DNA of 64,000 bases, from the NCBI GenBank assembly GCA_963803495.1, contig CAWDMP010000002.1, positions 4,464,001-4,528,000 of the forward strand, in the 5' to 3' direction. The notes beneath the pieces are model-generated. The model worked only from the letters and a program-made list of their open reading frames with translations, had not been told where the DNA came from and did no database searches. Positions within the stretch are counted from its first letter, which is position 1; each line of letters starts with the position of its first letter. This document shows positions 8,502 through 17,355 of the stretch, one piece after another. The stretch is from Persicitalea sp963803495. Its GTDB lineage: Bacteria > Bacteroidota > Bacteroidia > Cytophagales > Spirosomataceae. The translations under genes and the position numbers were made by a program.

Positions 8502-9935
8502 GTGCATTCGATTTACATTAAATACAGCAGCCTGATCGTCACGCTCGGTCTGCTGCTCTTGGGCTGCGGCAAGCCGGACCCCAGCCAACCCAAAGCCCCC
8601 AGAGAATCCTACCGCTACTCAGATATGCAGCTTCAAAACGAAAAGCACCTGTCGGTCGTCAACCTGCCACTTGAAATGCCGGTAGCAGAGTTGGAAAAGC
8701 AGATCAATGCCCAGCTTACGGGGTTGATTTACGAAGACAATAGCTACGAGGACAACGACAACGATAACCTGAAAGCCAAAGTCTGGAAGCTGAGCCCCAT
8801 CAAAGTACAGGCGCTGGATTCGACCTTTATGTTCGAGGTACCCCTGAAAGTCTGGGTCAGCGTGGGCTATAAGGTGAGTCCGTTGGGCGTCACGCTATCG
8901 GGCTACAAGGAATCGGAGTTTGCGCTCAAGATTCGCTTCGCGTCCAAAGTGAGCGTTTCGCCCGATTGGCGCCTCGAAACCCACACGACCGTCGACAGCT
9001 ATGACTGGCTTCGGGAACCCTCGATCAAAGTCGCGGGATTCAGTATTCCGGTCAAGTCGATGGTGAGCCGGACGCTGAGCCGCAATTTTGAAAAAATCAC
9101 CCAGGCCATCGACGACCAGATCAAAGGTACCATCGAGCTGCGCCAGTACGTGCAGCAGGCCTGGGACTTGTCGCGGCGGCCGGTGCTGCTCTCGCCGGAG
9201 TACGACACCTGGCTGGTGATCGTACCCACCGAAATGGTCATGACGCCGCTCCTGGCGCGCAACGGCATCTTGCGTACTTCCATTGGCATTCGGGGCTTTA
9301 CCCAGACGGTTACCTCGGCGGAGAAACCAGTGATCACGGGCGACGACCGGTTGCCTGACCTGACTATTGTAGAAAAAATACCCGAAGACTTCAAAGTAGG
9401 GCTGATCAGCATGGTTACCTACAAGGAAGCGGCGCGCTTGGCCAAGGCGCGGGTAGTGGGCGAGAAGTTCAGTTTCAGCGACGGGCGATATACCGTAGAA
9501 GTAACGGACATCGACCTGTACGGCCAGGATGAGTACCTGGTGATCAAAGCCGGATTGAAAGGAAGCATCGACGGGACGATCTACCTCAGAGGGGTACCGC
9601 GTTATGATCCCAAAACAAAAAATCTTTCGCTTGCTGATTTGGATTACGACCTCGATACGCGCAATATCTTGTTTAAAACAGCGGGCTGGCTCATGCAGGG
9701 CAAATTCAGCAAGATGATCGAGCGGCAGTTTGTCTTCCCGGTAGGGGAGCAGATCACCGACGCCACGGCTACGATGCAAAAGGCGCTTATCGACAACCAA
9801 TTGGCCAAAGGCGTGGTGTTGAACGGCACGATCAGGGAAATCAACCCGGACCGGGTATACCTTACGCCTGAGCACATCTACGCCGTTGTGTTTGCTACGG
9901 GAAAGGCGTCGCTGCGGGTGGAAGGACTGCTGTAA
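8502..9935 (+). CDS. DUF4403 family lipoprotein
   Basis: 477 residues, GTG start at 8502 only four bases after the preceding stop. A lipoprotein signal ends at LLLLGCGK (Cys ~22), so the product is expected to be anchored in an envelope membrane. The remainder matches the DUF4403 pattern: paired similar halves rich in beta strands, with SFMFEV-like and VKSMVSRTLSRNFEKITQAIDDQIKGT helices in the middle. The family is common in Bacteroidota and resembles lipid-binding SMP/BPI-like folds in predicted architecture, but no function is established. Coupling to the Smr gene may be a shared transcript rather than a shared pathway. Confidence 0.8.
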   Translation: MHSIYIKYSSLIVTLGLLLLGCGKPDPSQPKAPRESYRYSDMQLQNEKHLSVVNLPLEMPVAELEKQINAQLTGLIYEDNSYEDNDNDNLKAKVWKLSPIKVQALDSTFMFEVPLKVWVSVGYKVSPLGVTLSGYKESEFALKIRFASKVSVSPDWRLETHTTVDSYDWLREPSIKVAGFSIPVKSMVSRTLSRNFEKITQAIDDQIKGTIELRQYVQQAWDLSRRPVLLSPEYDTWLVIVPTEMVMTPLLARNGILRTSIGIRGFTQTVTSAEKPVITGDDRLPDLTIVEKIPEDFKVGLISMVTYKEAARLAKARVVGEKFSFSDGRYTVEVTDIDLYGQDEYLVIKAGLKGSIDGTIYLRGVPRYDPKTKNLSLADLDYDLDTRNILFKTAGWLMQGKFSKMIERQFVFPVGEQITDATATMQKALIDNQLAKGVVLNGTIREINPDRVYLTPEHIYAVVFATGKASLRVEGLL

Positions 9936-10013
9936 GCCGAAATAAGGCCTCGATTCGCTTTCTTTTTGGATATTTTATACTACATTACTTAGAAATCAAA
10001 AGAAACTATTTAT

Positions 10014-10021
10014 TAGCTTTG
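10014..10021 (+). promoter_or_regulatory. Predicted -7 element for RNase P RNA
   Basis: TAGCTTTG matches the Bacteroidota TAnnTTTG element and ends eight bases before the base-paired 5' end of rnpB, the expected spacing to a transcription start. No clear -33 TTG is seen. Confidence 0.55.
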
Positions 10022-10028
10022 CGCCCAA

Positions 10029-10443
10029 CCGAAAGGAGATAAGCTGTCCTATCGCTGCGGCCTTCGGGCCGGAGAGGAAAGTCCGGGCAGTGCAGGGCAC
10101 CGTACTTCCTAACGGGAAGGCGGCTGGTGGGTGACCGCCAACCGACAGCCAGTGCCACAGAAAATATACCGCCTGGCACAAATTTTTTGGGCCCGGTAAG
10201 GGTGAAAAGGTGGGGTAAGAGCCTACCGTTCCGCTGGTGACAACGGAAGCGAGGTAAACCTTACGGACTGAAAGGCCAAATAGGTGTCGAACAGGAAGTG
10301 GCCCACTTCGGATTCGGCTCGTTCGAATCCTCGACACGGGTAGGTCGTTGGAGATTGCGGGTGACCGTAATTCTGGATAAATGATAGGAGGTTCGGCTCA
10401 GGCCGAATCACAGAACCCGGCTTACAGGCTTGCTTCCTTTCGG
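10029..10443 (+). ncRNA. rnpB: RNase P RNA (type A)
   Basis: Catalytic RNA that trims tRNA 5' leaders. The conserved 5' core GAGGAAAGTCCGGGC is at about 10072-10086, and the conserved 3' core ACAGAACCCGGCTTACAG at about 10409-10426. The ends pair: CCGAAAGGA at 10029-10037 with TCCTTTCGG at 10435-10443 forms the P1 stem, which I used to set the boundaries. The length of about 415 is normal for the phylum. Upstream is DUF4403, downstream an OmpA-type porin, all on the plus strand. Confidence 0.95.
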
Positions 10444-10503
10444 ATTTTAATTGCGTACATTTACCAATTGTGCATTAACTGAATCACAAAATAGTGTTTC
10501 CCC

Positions 10504-11997
10504 ATGAATAAGAAGAACCTTTACGTTACACTCGCATTTCTGGCATTGTTGTCTTCGTCGGCTTTCTCGCAAAACCGAACCTACGAAGGGCCAAACAAAA
10601 TGAACACTTGGTCGATTACGGGCTACGGTGGTATTTCCCGCTTCTTTGGCGACTTGAAGGAGTACGATTTTAAGCTTGGTCCCAAGGAAAATACGACTGG
10701 TGTGTATGGCCTGTCCATCAACAAGCAACTCTCACCCATCTTTGGCTTACAGCTGACGGGTTTCAACGGTAACCTGACGGGCTCGAAGCGCAACGTGACC
10801 AACGAACTGGGCAACGTTTATGACGTTTATTTCAAGAGCCCTTCTTTCGTTCAGGTTACGCTTGACGGAACGGTCAATCTTAATCGCCTCCTGTTTGGCT
10901 TTGACAAGATGCGCCGCTGGAAAATCGACGGGCGTATTGGGGGTGGTATCGCTTACTTCCATACCGATGTGTACGATCTCAATACCGATCAACTCCTGCT
11001 ATCCAGTAACACGGATGCCAGTTCTAAGACAGCCGGAACCTGGGACCGCGACGGCTCGATTTACACCCGTGAATGGGTAGTGCCGATGGGCGTAGATATT
11101 CATTACGAACTGTCTCCCCGCTTCGATCTGGGTTTCGCCTTCGCCATTAACCATGTCTTTACTGAAAAAATCGACCTTACGGCTGGTGATCGTACCGACT
11201 ATCCCACTTCTTCCGGTATTTTCCTGTTCCAAAAAGGCGATTCCGAGTTGGACAAGTGGGGATACGGTACCATTGCCCTGACTTATAAGTTGGGCAAGAA
11301 TGCAGTTCGGTCCAAGAATGGACAGTACGATGCTTCCAGTGGTCGTTACCACTTGCGTTGGGCCGATCCTAAGTCGCTAATTCCCGCGCCTTACAACCCT
11401 ACTATGAACGACGCCGACTCGATTGCCAAAGCTAATATGCCGAAAGCCGTCGATCCCCGCCTCTACACCGACTCAGACGGTGACGGCGTAGCTGACCTGT
11501 TTGACAAAGAGCCCAACACCCCGGCTGGTAGTGTGGTATCTGGTGGTGGTATTGCCATCGACATGGACAAGTACATCATGGATGCTGTGAAAAACAACTT
11601 GCCTAAGGACGAGTGCGAGGCACTGTTTAGCAACATCGAGTTCGATACCGATAAGGCCACCATTCGTCAGGCATCTCAGGAAACGCTGGGTAAGGTGGTT
11701 GAGTTGCTCAATATGCGCCCCAACTGCCGTATCGTGCTGGTGGGTAACGCTGATGCCCGTGCTTCGTACGGCTATAACATGAACCTCTCCCGCCGTCGGG
11801 TTGAGGCCGCCAAGCGCTACCTTATTCGCGCCGGTCTTTCCGACCCAAGCCGCCTGCTGATTGAATACTACGGTGAGTACCGTCCTTTGGCTGATAACAC
11901 TACGCCGGAAGGCCTGCAAGCCAACCGTCGCGTCGAAATCAAGATTATGCCCAACAATACCCTGCGGTCTAGCTATCCTGCCGGATTCAGGCGGTAG
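10504..11997 (+). CDS. OmpA-family outer-membrane protein with thrombospondin type-3 repeat
   Basis: 497 residues with a signal peptide (LYVTLAFLALLSSSAFSQ). The N-terminal ~300 residues form a predicted beta-barrel. A calcium-binding DSDGDGVADLFD repeat lies at about residues 324-335, and from about 376 the OmpA peptidoglycan-binding domain follows (NIEFDTDKATIRQ, GNADARASYGYN, LSRRRVEAAKRYL, ANRRVEIKI). It links the outer membrane to peptidoglycan. Codon use is strong and a clear terminator follows, so it is probably abundant. It is monocistronic between rnpB and rpsP. Confidence 0.93.
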   Translation: MNKKNLYVTLAFLALLSSSAFSQNRTYEGPNKMNTWSITGYGGISRFFGDLKEYDFKLGPKENTTGVYGLSINKQLSPIFGLQLTGFNGNLTGSKRNVTNELGNVYDVYFKSPSFVQVTLDGTVNLNRLLFGFDKMRRWKIDGRIGGGIAYFHTDVYDLNTDQLLLSSNTDASSKTAGTWDRDGSIYTREWVVPMGVDIHYELSPRFDLGFAFAINHVFTEKIDLTAGDRTDYPTSSGIFLFQKGDSELDKWGYGTIALTYKLGKNAVRSKNGQYDASSGRYHLRWADPKSLIPAPYNPTMNDADSIAKANMPKAVDPRLYTDSDGDGVADLFDKEPNTPAGSVVSGGGIAIDMDKYIMDAVKNNLPKDECEALFSNIEFDTDKATIRQASQETLGKVVELLNMRPNCRIVLVGNADARASYGYNMNLSRRRVEAAKRYLIRAGLSDPSRLLIEYYGEYRPLADNTTPEGLQANRRVEIKIMPNNTLRSSYPAGFRR

Positions 11998-12018
11998 GCG
12001 ATCAGCCGATAATTTGAG

Positions 12019-12050
12019 AGGGTGAAACGTACTGCGTTTCACCCTTTTTT
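12019..12050 (+). terminator. Terminator after the OmpA gene
   Basis: Stem AGGGTGAAACG (12019-12029) pairs with CGTTTCACCCT (12035-12045) over a five-base loop and is followed by TTTTT. It lies about 20 bases after the stop codon. Confidence 0.9.
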
Positions 12051-12084
12051 GTGCCCATACGGTTTTTTGTCTTGAAAAAATAAC

Positions 12085-12092
12085 TAGATTTG
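12085..12092 (+). promoter_or_regulatory. Predicted -7 element upstream of rpsP
   Basis: TAGATTTG fits TAnnTTTG and lies 50 bases before the rpsP start, just after the OmpA terminator. Two TTG candidates for the -33 region lie slightly too close (about 10 and 15 bases). Confidence 0.5.
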
Positions 12093-12141
12093 CACCCTAT
12101 TTAAACCGAGGGACGAGTTCCCTCCCATCAAAACCATTGAA

Positions 12142-13305
12142 ATGGCAGTAAAAATTAGATTAGCGCGTCGAGGACGCAAAAAGAGAGCGATGTACGACAT
12201 CGTGATAGCAGACGCCCGGGCCCCCCGTGACGGACGCTTTATTGAGAAAATTGGTACCTACGATCCTAACAAGAACCCCGCTTTGGTTCTTATCCAGGGT
12301 GACCGTGCGGTCGAATGGCTATTGAAAGGCGCCCAGCCTACGGATACCGCCCGTTCGATCTTGCACCACGAGGGCATCATGCTACGCAAGCACTTACAGG
12401 TAGGAGTCAATAAAGGAGCGGTCACGCAAGAGGACGCGGATTCACGCTTCGAGGAATGGAAGAACATGAAGGCCGAGAAGGTATCTTCGAAGGCCGAATC
12501 GCTGAGTAATAAGAAGTCGACCGACAAAGAGCAGAAACTTGAAGCCGAGCGGAAAGTTAACCAGAACCGTCTCGATGCGATCATCAAGAAAAATACCCCG
12601 CCCCCTGCTCCCGTTTTAGAAGAAGAAGCACCAGCTGAGGAAAGCCAGGAAACTGCCGCCGAAACCACGGAAGCGTCAGTTGCCGAAACACCAGAAGCCA
12701 CGCCCGCTGCTGAAGAAGCCCCCGCTGCCAAGGCCGAAGCTCCCGCCAAAGAGGAAACTCCGGTTGCCAAGGCTGAAGAAGTGCCTGCAGTGGAGGCCAA
12801 AGCTCCCGCCACAGAAGAAACTAAAGCTGAATCTGCCACTGAGGAAGCACCTGCCGACAAGGTTGAAGCACCTGCCGACGAAGTAGCCAAAGCCGAGCCA
12901 GCTGTTGAGGAAGCCCCTGCTGCAAAAGCTGATGCTCCCGCTAAGGAAGAAGCAAAAGCCGAGCCCGTCGCCGCTGAGGAGGCACCAGCTGCCAAGGCTG
13001 ACGCTCCCGCAAAAGAGGAAGCCAAGGACGAGCCTTCCAACGAGGAAACGCCCACTGCTGAAAAGGAAAGTGAGTCGATTTTTGATAAAGTAGCTAGCGT
13101 AGCCGAAAACCTCAAACATTCGGTTGAGGATGCGGCCGAAAGCGTGACTGAGTCCGTGACCGGCGTAGCCGATACCGTGAAAGATACCGTAATCGACGCT
13201 GCCGAATCTGTGCTTGAGAAAGTAAAGGAGGCCACGGAAGACGAGGAAGTTGCCGACAAAGAGGAAGCACCGGAAGCTGACGACAAAGCCGATAAAAAGG
13301 CCTAA
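12142..13305 (+). CDS. rpsP: 30S ribosomal protein S16 with very long acidic C-terminal extension
   Basis: Residues 1-~85 are ordinary S16 (VKIRLARRGRKKRAMYDIVIADARAPRDGRFIEKIG pattern), a small-subunit protein needed for assembly. The rest, about 300 residues, is not ribosomal: a charged helix (~110-155), a low-complexity Ala/Glu/Pro/Lys region with repeated EEAPAAKA and DAPAKEEAKA units (~165-310), and a final amphipathic stretch (~318-365) with alternating VASVAENLKH and SVTGVADTVKD-type 11-residue periods like LEA or apolipoprotein helices. S16 in this phylum often has a short acidic tail, but 387 residues is extreme. First gene of rpsP-rimM-trmD. The extension is in frame to a clean stop. 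Confidence 0.93.
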   Translation: MAVKIRLARRGRKKRAMYDIVIADARAPRDGRFIEKIGTYDPNKNPALVLIQGDRAVEWLLKGAQPTDTARSILHHEGIMLRKHLQVGVNKGAVTQEDADSRFEEWKNMKAEKVSSKAESLSNKKSTDKEQKLEAERKVNQNRLDAIIKKNTPPPAPVLEEEAPAEESQETAAETTEASVAETPEATPAAEEAPAAKAEAPAKEETPVAKAEEVPAVEAKAPATEETKAESATEEAPADKVEAPADEVAKAEPAVEEAPAAKADAPAKEEAKAEPVAAEEAPAAKADAPAKEEAKDEPSNEETPTAEKESESIFDKVASVAENLKHSVEDAAESVTESVTGVADTVKDTVIDAAESVLEKVKEATEDEEVADKEEAPEADDKADKKA

Positions 13306-13332
13306 TCCAGCTTAGTGTTTTAAGAAGTTTCG

Positions 13333-13368
13333 TGAGTCTGTCGGGGTACCGGGCAGACTCATGTTTTT
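13333..13368 (+). terminator. Terminator or attenuator between rpsP and rimM
   Basis: TGAGTCTG (13333-13340) pairs with CAGACTCA (13354-13361), followed by TGTTTTTTA. It probably lowers read-through from rpsP into rimM-trmD, giving more S16 than the modification enzymes. Confidence 0.7.
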
Positions 13369-13405
13369 TAAAAGGGTTTTTGAAAATACTTAAAATTTCA
13401 AAGTT

Positions 13406-13978
13406 TTGACAAAAGATCAATGCTACCTGTTGGGCTACATCGTGAAGACCCATGGCACCAAAGGACAAGTGGTTTTTCACCTCGATGTGGACCAACCCGA
13501 AGATTACGAGGAGATGGATTCCGTTTTACTGGAAATGAAAGGGGAATTGCTGCCCTACTTTATCGATAGCATCAATCTGCAAAAGGCCAGCCGCGCCATC
13601 GTGCAATTGGAAGAAATCGACACGATGGATAAGGGGCAGGCGTTGGTAGGTACGCCTCTGTACATGCCGCTCGATACGTTGGATGAGTTAGAGGACGGGC
13701 AGTTTTACTACCATGAAATCCAGGGTTTCGAGATCGTCGATAACACCCTCGGTACCTTGGGTACGGTAGGAGAGGTGTACTCCGTCTCTACCCAAAACCT
13801 TATTTCGTTCGATTATCAAGGGAGCGAAGCGTTGATCCCGATCGTGGATAATATCGTGACGGGAGTCAACCGGGAAAAGCGCCAGGTATTTGTGGAGCTG
13901 CCTGAGGGACTGCTCGAAGTATACACGTCGGCTAATACCCAGGATGCGGACGATGACGACCGCGACGATGAGAATTGA
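13406..13978 (+). CDS. rimM: Ribosome maturation factor RimM
   Basis: 190 residues, TTG start at 13406. RimM binds S19 on the 30S head and aids 16S maturation. The N-terminal domain has the family start YLLGYIVKTHGTKGQV (~residues 7-22); the C-terminal PRC-barrel contains FYYHEIQGFEIVD and ALIPIVDNIVTGVN. The acidic tail (DADDDDRDDEN) ends inside the start of trmD; the two genes overlap by 11 bases, so translation is probably coupled. Position after rpsP is the conserved order. Confidence 0.93.
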   Translation: MTKDQCYLLGYIVKTHGTKGQVVFHLDVDQPEDYEEMDSVLLEMKGELLPYFIDSINLQKASRAIVQLEEIDTMDKGQALVGTPLYMPLDTLDELEDGQFYYHEIQGFEIVDNTLGTLGTVGEVYSVSTQNLISFDYQGSEALIPIVDNIVTGVNREKRQVFVELPEGLLEVYTSANTQDADDDDRDDEN

Positions 13979-14654
13979 TATTCTCTCGGTCGTTCCCCGA
14001 CTCATGGACAGCTTCTTTGCCCACTCTATTCTGAAAAGGGCTGTGGACAAAGGCCTGGCGGAGGTACACCTGCACGACATCCGTGACTATGCTACCGGCA
14101 AGAATCGCCAGGTCGACGACTATGCCTTCGGCGGAGGCGCGGGCATGGTACTGCAGATCGAACCGATTGCGCGCTGCATTAGAAAGTTGCAATCGGAGCG
14201 TAGCTACGATGAGGTCATCTACCTCACCCCCGACGGGGAGCGTTTGGCTCAATCGGCGGTGAATCAGCTTTCTCTGAAGGGGAATTTGCTGTTGCTCTGT
14301 GGTCATTACAAAGGTGTGGACCAACGCGTGCGCAATATGTTTATTACCAAAGAAATAAGCATCGGCGACTACGTACTTTCAGGAGGGGAGTTAGCCGCCG
14401 CCGTGTTGGCCGACGCCATACTACGCCTCGTGCCCGGGGTGCTGAACGACGAAACCTCGGCCCTTACGGACTCGTTTCAGGACAACTTGCTGGCGCCGCC
14501 GGTCTTTACCCGACCTTCCGACTTTGAAGGCAATCAGGTTCCTGACGTGCTGCTTTCGGGCCACGAGGCCAGAATCGAGGCCTGGCGTATGGATCAGGCG
14601 CTTGCCATCACCCGCCGAAAGCGACCTGATTTGCTGTCGGATTCTCAGGAATAA
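13968..14654 (+). CDS. trmD: tRNA (guanine-37-N1) methyltransferase TrmD
   Basis: 228 residues. TrmD methylates G37 next to the anticodon, preventing frameshifts. ATG at 13968 (MRIDILSVVPRL) is chosen because it matches the family start and overlaps rimM by 11 bases. Visible landmarks: DYAFGGGAGMVLQ (~residues 55-67), the trefoil-knot loop LLCGHYKGVDQRV (~110) and ISIGDYVLSGGELA (~131). No rplS follows; the next gene is convergent, so the frequent rpsP-rimM-trmD-rplS order stops here. Confidence 0.95.
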   Translation: MRIDILSVVPRLMDSFFAHSILKRAVDKGLAEVHLHDIRDYATGKNRQVDDYAFGGGAGMVLQIEPIARCIRKLQSERSYDEVIYLTPDGERLAQSAVNQLSLKGNLLLLCGHYKGVDQRVRNMFITKEISIGDYVLSGGELAAAVLADAILRLVPGVLNDETSALTDSFQDNLLAPPVFTRPSDFEGNQVPDVLLSGHEARIEAWRMDQALAITRRKRPDLLSDSQE

Positions 14655-14693
14655 TACTGCATCATAAAGTACCTGGCAAGGATAGTTGTTTCC

Positions 14694-15143
14694 CTAAAAT
14701 TCCAAGTGACAGTTGAGCCATTCGTCGTCGAATCGGGTGCCGTACTTGCGGTAAAAGCCCACGGCAGAGGTATTCCAATCAAGAACCTGCCACATCATCC
14801 CCGTACAGCCGGACGCCTTGCCGGTTTCGACCACAGCGTCGAACAGCTTCTTGCCCAGTCCGTTGCCCCGCACCGACTCAGTGATGACGATGTCTTCCAG
14901 GTACAAGCGCTTGCCTTTCCAGGTCGAGTAACGGTAGTAGTACAACGCCAACCCGACTGTCTTTCCTTCCAGCTCCGCGACCTGAAAATCGAAGAGTTTT
15001 TCATCGTAATGGTTTTCCATGCGCTCGACGGTGTTGGATACCTGATCGAGGGCTTTTTCGTAAACAGCCAGTTCTTTGACCAATTCAAAAACGGCCGGAA
15101 TGTCCTCCCGGGTACCGGGGCGGGTAGTGATGTTCATGGGCAA
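14694..15143 (-). CDS. GNAT family N-acetyltransferase
   Basis: 149 residues. The fold has the acetyl-CoA pyrophosphate-binding motif SVRGNGLGKKLFDAV (~residues 90-104) and the later WNTSAVGFYRKYG, most like diamine (spermidine/spermine) acetyltransferase-type members. The actual substrate is not known. Start at 15143 or two codons later at 15137. It is convergent with trmD (39-base gap); upstream is an intergenic array of AAGGG/AACGGTTAA words. Confidence 0.85.
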   Translation of the reverse strand: MPMNITTRPGTREDIPAVFELVKELAVYEKALDQVSNTVERMENHYDEKLFDFQVAELEGKTVGLALYYYRYSTWKGKRLYLEDIVITESVRGNGLGKKLFDAVVETGKASGCTGMMWQVLDWNTSAVGFYRKYGTRFDDEWLNCHLEF

Positions 15144-15198
15144 AAGGGTTAAAAGGTCAACGGTTAAAGGCTAACGGTTTTTCTAAACAAATAAACAG

Positions 15199-16215
15199 TT
15201 AGCTGTACTGTACATAATTCCGCCACCGGTCCAGTACTTCCGTGAAGTCTGTGGGCAGGTCGGTGTCGAAATGCATGAATTCTCTGGTTTTGGGATGAAT
15301 GATTCCGAGCGACTTCGCGTGAAGGCCCTGCCGGGGCATGAGTTTGAAACAATTTTCGACAAAAGCCTTATAGCTGCCACTCGCCGCGCCACGCCGGATG
15401 CGTTCGCCGCCATAGGTACTATCCCCGAATATAGGATGCCCGATGTGCTTCATGTGAGCGCGGATTTGGTGCGTGCGGCCCGTTTCCAGGTTGCACTTGA
15501 CCAGCGAAACATACCGTAGCGTTTCAAGTACCTCGTAGTGCGTCACGGCATGTTTGCCTTGGTCGCCGTCGGGGTATATTTCCATAATCCGGCGGTCCTT
15601 CGTGCTACGGCCGATGTGGCCCTCGATGGTGCCCTTAGCGTCTTTGGGTTCCCCCCACACCAGGGCATAATACGTGCGTTCGATCGAATGATCGAAGAAT
15701 TGCTTCGCCAGAAACGTCATCGCAAATTCACTACGCGCGATGACCAGTAAGCCCGACGTATCTTTGTCGATGCGGTGCACCAGCCCCGGGCGGATGTCGC
15801 CGTTGCGGCCCGTGGGCAGGTGCTCGAAGTGGTGCACCAAGGCGTTGACGAGGGTACCCGACCAGTTGCCGAATGCCGGGTGTACCACCATGCCGGCGGG
15901 TTTGTTGACGAGCGTGATTTCCACGTCCTCGTATACGATGTCGAGCGGAATAGCTTCACCCACGATCTCGGTACTGCGCGGCGGCTGAGGCAACGCCAGC
16001 ACGATCACATCGTCGGGACGCACCTTGTAGCTTGACTTGGAAGCACCATCATTGACCTTGACCGCCTCGGCGTCGATTCCGTTTTGTATCTTGGTGCGCG
16101 TCGCGTTGGGTACGTGCAGGCTGAGGTACTTGTCCAGCCGCATGGGGCTCTGTCCGGCATCGACCACGATCCGATAATGTTCGTAAAGTTCTTCTTCTTC
16201 GTCGTCGTCAGTCAA
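15199..16215 (-). CDS. RluA-family 23S rRNA pseudouridine synthase (RluD-like)
   Basis: 338 residues. An N-terminal S4 RNA-binding domain (MRLDKYLSLHVPNATRTKIQ, ~residues 25-44) is followed by the catalytic domain with HRIDKDTSGLLVIA (~147), whose aspartate is the catalytic nucleophile of the family, and LETGRTHQIRAHMKHIG (~243). RluD modifies helix 69 of 23S rRNA. The gene has an acidic N-terminal tag (TDDDEEEELYEHY). It is divergent from the ACC-deaminase-like gene with only 44 bases between starts. Confidence 0.92.
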   Translation of the reverse strand: MTDDDEEEELYEHYRIVVDAGQSPMRLDKYLSLHVPNATRTKIQNGIDAEAVKVNDGASKSSYKVRPDDVIVLALPQPPRSTEIVGEAIPLDIVYEDVEITLVNKPAGMVVHPAFGNWSGTLVNALVHHFEHLPTGRNGDIRPGLVHRIDKDTSGLLVIARSEFAMTFLAKQFFDHSIERTYYALVWGEPKDAKGTIEGHIGRSTKDRRIMEIYPDGDQGKHAVTHYEVLETLRYVSLVKCNLETGRTHQIRAHMKHIGHPIFGDSTYGGERIRRGAASGSYKAFVENCFKLMPRQGLHAKSLGIIHPKTREFMHFDTDLPTDFTEVLDRWRNYVQYS

Positions 16216-16259
16216 TTTTGAATCGGTCCGCCGAAGCGGATAAAATTTTGAATGAGTGA

Positions 16260-17175
16260 ATGGTCAAAATTACCAAAAATAACCAGGACTTACTCATACC
16301 AAATCTGCCCACCCCCTTGCAGCTACTGACCGATGACCATACGCGGCGGGCGGGGGTACAGGTATGTATTAAGCGTGACGACCTGATTCATCCCCTGGTG
16401 TCGGGCAATAAGTGGCGGAAATTAAAGTATGTTTTGCAAGATGCCCAAGCCTGCGGGTATAGTACCCTACTTACCTTCGGCGGGGCCTGGTCCAACCACC
16501 TCTATGCTACTGCCGCCGCCGGAAATGCACTTGGCCTGAAAACCGTTGGCGTCATACGAGGAGAAGAGTATAAAGGGAAGCCGACGGCTACCTTACAATT
16601 TTGCGCCGCTCAGGGCATGAAGCTTCAATTTGTGTCAAGAACAGAATACCGGGAAAAAAGCCATCCTGATTTTCTTGAAAAGCTGAATACTAGATTCAAC
16701 TACCCTTACCTGATCCCGGAAGGTGGCAGCACCGCACTGGCCCTGCCAGGCGTGGGTGAACTGGTAACGGAAGTACAGGACCAACTTGGCCGAGCGCCCG
16801 ACTACTACGCCGTAGCGGCAGGGACAGGCGGCACCGCCGCCGGAATCCTGCAAACCTCCGCGTCTACCTTAGCGTTCTCTGCGTTGAAAAATGGCGGATT
16901 TTTGAGAAACGAGATTTTGGAATTAGTCAAGCAAGAAGGCGCCGGAAATAAGCTCCAACTTTTTACCGATTACCACTTCGGTGGCTACGCCAAGCACAAG
17001 CCCGAACTACTGCAATTCATGCAAGAATTCGAGCAAACCCACGGTCTCCTGCTAGAAGCACGTCTACACCGCAAAAATGCTCTACGGACTCTATGACCTA
17101 ATGAAGAAAGGGTATTTTAAAGAAGGTACCACCCTCGTCGCCATTCATACCGGTGGGCTGCAGGGACGTTTTTAA
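16260..17175 (+). pseudogene. ACC deaminase / D-cysteine desulfhydrase family PLP enzyme, frameshifted near the 3' end
   Basis: A fold-type II PLP enzyme. The cofactor lysine is in SGNKWRKL (~residue 43), followed by LLTFGGAWSNHLYATAAAG and the phosphate loop AVAAGTGGTAAG (~residue 180). The first frame runs to 17098, but family sequence continues in another frame from about 17062 (VYTAKMLYGLYDLMKKG, then LVAIHTGGLQGRF) to a TAA at 17173-17175. One extra base near 17055-17061 explains it. Members open 1-aminocyclopropane-1-carboxylate to ammonia and 2-oxobutyrate, or split D-cysteine; I cannot choose. The single-base nature suggests either recent inactivation or sequencing error. Confidence 0.8.
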
Positions 17176-17176
17176 T

Positions 17177-17355
17177 TATGAATTATGAGTGATGAGGGGT
17201 CGGACCCGCGCTCGGGCTGGCGCGCCATCAGTAGAAGTCAAGCAGTGTTTTATAGGCTATAATCTGATACTTTATTCTTGAATAAACAAAAAAATCCTTG
17301 CTGAGTGGTTTTCAGCAAGGATTTCGATAAATTCATAATTCATCACTCACCATTA
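17177..17355. repeat. Inverted pair of AATTATGAGTGATGAG-type words
   Basis: AATTATGAATTATGAGTGATG at about 17177 is mirrored by ATTCATAATTCATCACTCACC at about 17333. The sufB terminator lies between. The right arm touches the sufB stop codon. Confidence 0.55.
17292..17324 (-). terminator. Terminator of sufB
   Basis: AAATCCTTGCTGA (17292-17304) pairs with TCAGCAAGGATTT (17312-17324), a 13-bp stem with a seven-base loop. On the minus strand it is followed by a T run, so it terminates sufB; it may also stop transcripts from the plus side. Confidence 0.88.

Noticed and set aside
8895..9875. 326-codon minus-strand frame opposite DUF4403
   Set aside because: Shadow of the real gene, no recognisable domain.
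12258..13286. 342-codon open frame on the minus strand across rpsP
   Set aside because: Ser/Ala/Thr-rich shadow created by the Ala/Glu/Pro codon bias of the S16 tail; no start context, no similarity.
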